Origin: Armatimonadota bacterium
Lineage (GTDB): Bacteria; Armatimonadota; JAAZEB01
DNA: 32,738 nucleotides
Direction: 5' to 3'
NCBI GenBank assembly: GCA_012512505.1
Contig: JAAZEB010000166.1
Location: forward strand, 1 to 32,738
Shown: in pieces, positions 30,235-32,738 of the stretch
Layout: the number at the start of each line of letters is the position of its first letter
How positions within the stretch are numbered: the stretch's first letter is position 1
Notes under the pieces: model-generated
The model's input: only the letters and a program-made list of their open reading frames with translations
What the model was told of the DNA's origin: nothing
Databases searched by the model: none
Made by a program: the position numbers and the translations under genes

Positions 30235-32498
30235 GCAGGCGCCCCTGGGGCCTGGCCGCCATAGTGGCGGCGACCCTGGCCGGCCTGATGGAAGGAGCCC
30301 GAACTATGGAGTCTGTGGAGCCGGCCCCGGCCGCCTCCTGGCGCGTGCTGGATGAGGATGCCCGCGCCGACTTGATGATGGATGACTACCACCGCGAGCG
30401 CGCGGCCGAGCGCGTGGCGGCGCTGCGGGCGCAGTTCCCGCCGGAGCGCCTGGCGCGCTCCGCGGCGTCGGTGCGCCGGGCGCTGGCGGCCACCTACCGG
30501 ATGCCGCCGTCGGCGGGCGCCCCCCAGGCGCGGGTGCTGCGCACCGTCACCGTGGATGGGATCCCGGTGGAGCAGCGTCTGCTGCGGATTCGGGAAGGTG
30601 TTTATTCCACCGCGCTGGTCTTTCTACCGGCGGGCGAGGGGCGCCACCCCGCTTTGCTGATGCTGCCCGGGCATGGCGATCCAAGTTGGTCGCCGGCGGT
30701 CCACAGCCGCTGTCTCGCCTTCGCCCGGCGCGGCTACCTGGTGATGCTGGTGCAGCCGTTCGGCCAGAACGAACGCGGCGAGAACTCCCTCTGGAATGAG
30801 TACCACGGCTCGCTGGCGACCGCCACCCTCCTCACCACCGGGCAGAGCCTCCTGGGCCGGATCATGGCCGACCACCAGGCGGAACTGACCGACCTGTGTG
30901 CCCGTCCGGAGGTGGACCCGCGGCGCGTGGCCGTGACCGGCGTTTCGATGGGGGGCACGCACACCCTGTGGTTTGCCGCCATCGATACGCGGGTGCGTGC
31001 CGCCGCCGGCGTGGCGGTAGCCCCGCTCACCTGCCCCAACACCAGCCTGCGGCACCACTGCCTGTGCGACCTCATGGTCGGCCTCTACCGCGTGGCGGAC
31101 GAAGAGATGATCCAGGCGTTGGCGGCACCGCGGGCGCTCCTGCGGATCTATCCGGGCGGGGAAGTGCCGCTCAGCGATGAGGGCGTGCGCCTGCTGGCCG
31201 AGCGGCGGATCAGCCACGAGGAGGCGCTGCGGCGCTATGGCCTGGACGAGGCCGGCCTGCGCCAGCGCCACCAGTACGCCCATCAGACCTTTCGCGCCGC
31301 TGGCGCCCCCGAGGCGTTCTCTGCCCGGGTGGTGCCCGGCCCGCACGACTACACGCCGGCGATGCGCGAGGTGGCGGCCGAATGGTTCGCCCGTCACCTG
31401 GGAGGCGATCCTGCCTCCGTGCCGGAGCCGCCCCTGACACCGCTTGCTGCTCACGACGAAGGCGTGGCGCTGCTCAACTTCTGGCCCAAGGGCGACCGCC
31501 CGGCGGAGATCCTGGGCCCCACCGCCTACGTGCAGCAGGAGGTAGCCCGCCTGATCGATCGCCTTCCGGCCGCGCCAGACAGCCTGGCGGAGTGGCGGCC
31601 GCTGCGCTCCCGCCTGCGCGACCGGGTGCGCCGTCTCCTCGGCGTGTCGTTGGCCTCACCCGACGCGGCCACGACCGTGGTCGGCGCCGCCCGCGCCGAG
31701 AGCGCCAGCTTCCAGAAGCTGGTGGTGCGCCCCGAGCCGGATATCCTCCTGCCGATGCTCCTCTTCGCGCCGGCCGAGGGCACCCGGCCCGACGGCCGGC
31801 TGGTGGTGCTGCTGAGCCCGCAAGGGAAAGCGGCCACCGCCGACACGGCCCGGCGGCAGCAACTTACCCGTGCCGGCGCCTGGGTCCTCTGCGTGGACCT
31901 GCGCGGCATGGGGGAGACCCGCTTTAGCGGCGAGTCGGGGGCTTATCTTGGCTTCCGCGATGTGGACACCTGCATGGGGGCGCTAAAGCTGGGGCACACC
32001 CTCGCCGGCTACTGGGTGAAAGACCTCCTCGCCGCGATCCAGGCGGCCGTCACCCTGGTGGGGGGCAAGCCGCGCGTGGAGGTGCACGGCGAACTGGAGA
32101 CCGGCCTGGTGGCAATCCTGGCGGCTGGCCAGAGCCGGACCATCGCCGCGGTGGAAACGGAGGGCCTGCTGGCCTCCTATGCCTCGCCCCGGGGCTACGG
32201 CCAGCCGTATGCCTACGCGGATGAGCACGACCGCCCGGTGGGGCCCCGCCCGTCGCTGGGGGGCTACGGGAGCCTCGTTCCCTGCATTCCAGACATGCTG
32301 AAGCATGCCGACATTCCGCAGTTGGCCGCCCTGGTCGCGCCGCGCCCTCTGACGGTGACCGCGCCGCTGTGGGCCAGTGGCGACCCGCTCTCGCCCGCCG
32401 AGGCGGCGGCCGCTTTCGCCTGGACGCGGGCCATCTATCGCCTGAATGAGGCGGAGGCGGCCTTGCGCGTGCAGGGCAAGGATCAGCTGCCCGCGTGA
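30171..32498 (+). CDS. Double alpha/beta-hydrolase (acetyl-xylan-esterase-like)
   Basis: 775 aa as drawn. The first hydrolase half (about 115-415) has HPALLMLPGHGD, the nucleophile elbow GVSMGG (Ser259) and VVPGPHDYTP (His392), typical of AXE1/dienelactone-hydrolase-type esterases that deacetylate sugars. The second half (about 510-765) repeats the fold (GRLVVLLSPQGK, WVLCVDLRGMGET), but the elbow is VHGELETG without Ser, so it is degenerate. From ATG 30171, with a strong GGAGGAGG upstream, the N-terminus contains a signal-like stretch (RRPWGLAAIVAATLAGLMEGA) and overlaps the propeller gene by 64 bases. ATG 30306 with AAGGAG would give a cytosolic 730-aa form. A secreted carbohydrate esterase fits the operon, so 30171 is preferred. 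Confidence 0.82.
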   Translation: MVLRRSRGGTLLDCEGAGRGVSRRPWGLAAIVAATLAGLMEGARTMESVEPAPAASWRVLDEDARADLMMDDYHRERAAERVAALRAQFPPERLARSAASVRRALAATYRMPPSAGAPQARVLRTVTVDGIPVEQRLLRIREGVYSTALVFLPAGEGRHPALLMLPGHGDPSWSPAVHSRCLAFARRGYLVMLVQPFGQNERGENSLWNEYHGSLATATLLTTGQSLLGRIMADHQAELTDLCARPEVDPRRVAVTGVSMGGTHTLWFAAIDTRVRAAAGVAVAPLTCPNTSLRHHCLCDLMVGLYRVADEEMIQALAAPRALLRIYPGGEVPLSDEGVRLLAERRISHEEALRRYGLDEAGLRQRHQYAHQTFRAAGAPEAFSARVVPGPHDYTPAMREVAAEWFARHLGGDPASVPEPPLTPLAAHDEGVALLNFWPKGDRPAEILGPTAYVQQEVARLIDRLPAAPDSLAEWRPLRSRLRDRVRRLLGVSLASPDAATTVVGAARAESASFQKLVVRPEPDILLPMLLFAPAEGTRPDGRLVVLLSPQGKAATADTARRQQLTRAGAWVLCVDLRGMGETRFSGESGAYLGFRDVDTCMGALKLGHTLAGYWVKDLLAAIQAAVTLVGGKPRVEVHGELETGLVAILAAGQSRTIAAVETEGLLASYASPRGYGQPYAYADEHDRPVGPRPSLGGYGSLVPCIPDMLKHADIPQLAALVAPRPLTVTAPLWASGDPLSPAEAAAAFAWTRAIYRLNEAEAALRVQGKDQLPA

Positions 32499-32567
32499 GG
32501 CCCGGTGCTCCCCGGATCCCGCTGGCGCTGCGACCAGGGTGCGGCCCGGAGGCCGGGAAAAGGAGCC

Positions 32568-32599
32568 GCGAGGGGAGGGCCTACTGGCCCTCCCCTCGC
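32568..32599 (+). terminator. Perfect 14-bp hairpin closing the operon
   Basis: GCGAGGGGAGGGCC (32568-32581) and its exact complement GGCCCTCCCCTCGC (32586-32599) enclose the loop TACT. The nearest T-run (six T) is about 30 bases downstream, so it is not a canonical rho-independent terminator. Its stability and position after the last operon gene still make a terminator the best reading. Confidence 0.6.
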
Positions 32600-32617
32600 C
32601 GTGATCTCTGCATGTTC

Positions 32618-32665
32618 CTGCTCAGTGATTTTTTCGTATTTCTGCTCAGTGACTTCTTCCATACA
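32618..32665. repeat. 24-bp tandem duplication
   Basis: CTGCTCAGTGATTTTTTCG at 32618 recurs as CTGCTCAGTGACTTCTTCC at 32642, period 24. The period is a multiple of three. On the minus strand the repeat reads as TEQKYEKI/TEQEHAEI in a short open frame, for which there is no independent support. Base composition is clearly A+T-richer than the rest of the window. Confidence 0.75.
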
Positions 32666-32692
32666 CACAATTTCTTCGTATCGATTGTGTGT
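32663..32692. promoter_or_regulatory. Inverted repeat at the window edge
   Basis: ACACACAAT (32663-32671) and ATTGTGTGT (32684-32692), a perfect 9-bp inverted repeat around a 12-base spacer. It could be an operator, a hairpin or the end of a mobile unit whose remainder lies beyond the window. Confidence 0.45.
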
Positions 32693-32738
32693 TCTAACGT
32701 GCGGCTCAGACGGACGCGAAGAGCCACGCGCGTTGTCG

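Noticed and set aside
32483-32668. 61-codon minus-strand frame with TEQ repeats
   Set aside because: It runs through the perfect terminator-like hairpin and the esterase stop; apart from the duplicated 24-bp segment nothing supports coding.

Overview
The window is about 32.7 kb of uniformly high-G+C bacterial chromosome (roughly 70% by eye), densely coded on both strands, with no phage, transposase, rRNA or tRNA gene recognised. Several features together suggest a free-living, poorly studied heterotroph such as an Armatimonadota, Planctomycetota or Chloroflexota relative. These are a PP2C phosphatase/membrane Ser/Thr kinase pair, soluble multi-domain sensor kinases without response regulators, TPR proteins, large secreted CARDB-type glycosidases, and intergenic heptamer repeats. 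The phylum is inferred, not shown.

Layout. (1) 1-3398, minus strand: a tight operon, rnhA > winged-helix histidine kinase > Gfo/Idh/MocA oxidoreductase > DUF1015 protein (cut by the window edge). (2) 3399-7739, plus strand: a sigma70-type promoter with both hexamers at consensus drives an unrecognised 210-aa cysteine-pair protein. A large PAS/GAF sensor kinase follows. (3) 7799-9536, minus strand: dtd (D-aminoacyl-tRNA deacylase) and a seven-TPR protein, separated by an array of four structured repeats with a 79-bp period. (4) 9537-12928, plus strand: a divergent promoter pair set in an inverted repeat, then PP2C phosphatase, Ser/Thr kinase with TPRs, and a WbuC-like cupin. (5) 12911-17341: an NfeD-like/flotillin pair behind a strong promoter, then a secreted BNR-repeat protein. 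This block is bracketed by two inverted copies of a composite repeat (a heptamer tract plus a 70-72-bp palindromic element). (6) 17362-21271, plus strand: a secreted glycosidase-like protein with CARDB-like domains and a CopB-type P1B ATPase. (7) 21225-32498: two divergent three-gene operons. The minus operon has a GH130-family protein, a clostripain-like lipoprotein with Ser in place of Cys, and an NAGPA-type phosphodiester glycosidase. The plus operon has a 1101-aa clan GH-A glycosidase, a beta-propeller protein and a double alpha/beta-hydrolase esterase. (8) 32499-32738: a strong hairpin, then an A+T-richer end with a 24-bp tandem duplication and an inverted repeat.

How it fits together. 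Regions 5-7 look like an envelope and polysaccharide-processing neighbourhood: secreted glycoside-active enzymes, an esterase and propellers, plus membrane-domain scaffolding. Regions 1-4 hold signalling (two orphan histidine kinases, one kinase/phosphatase pair) and housekeeping genes. The most unusual material is non-coding: the 79-bp structured repeat array, the composite heptamer/palindrome elements and the symmetric divergent promoter.
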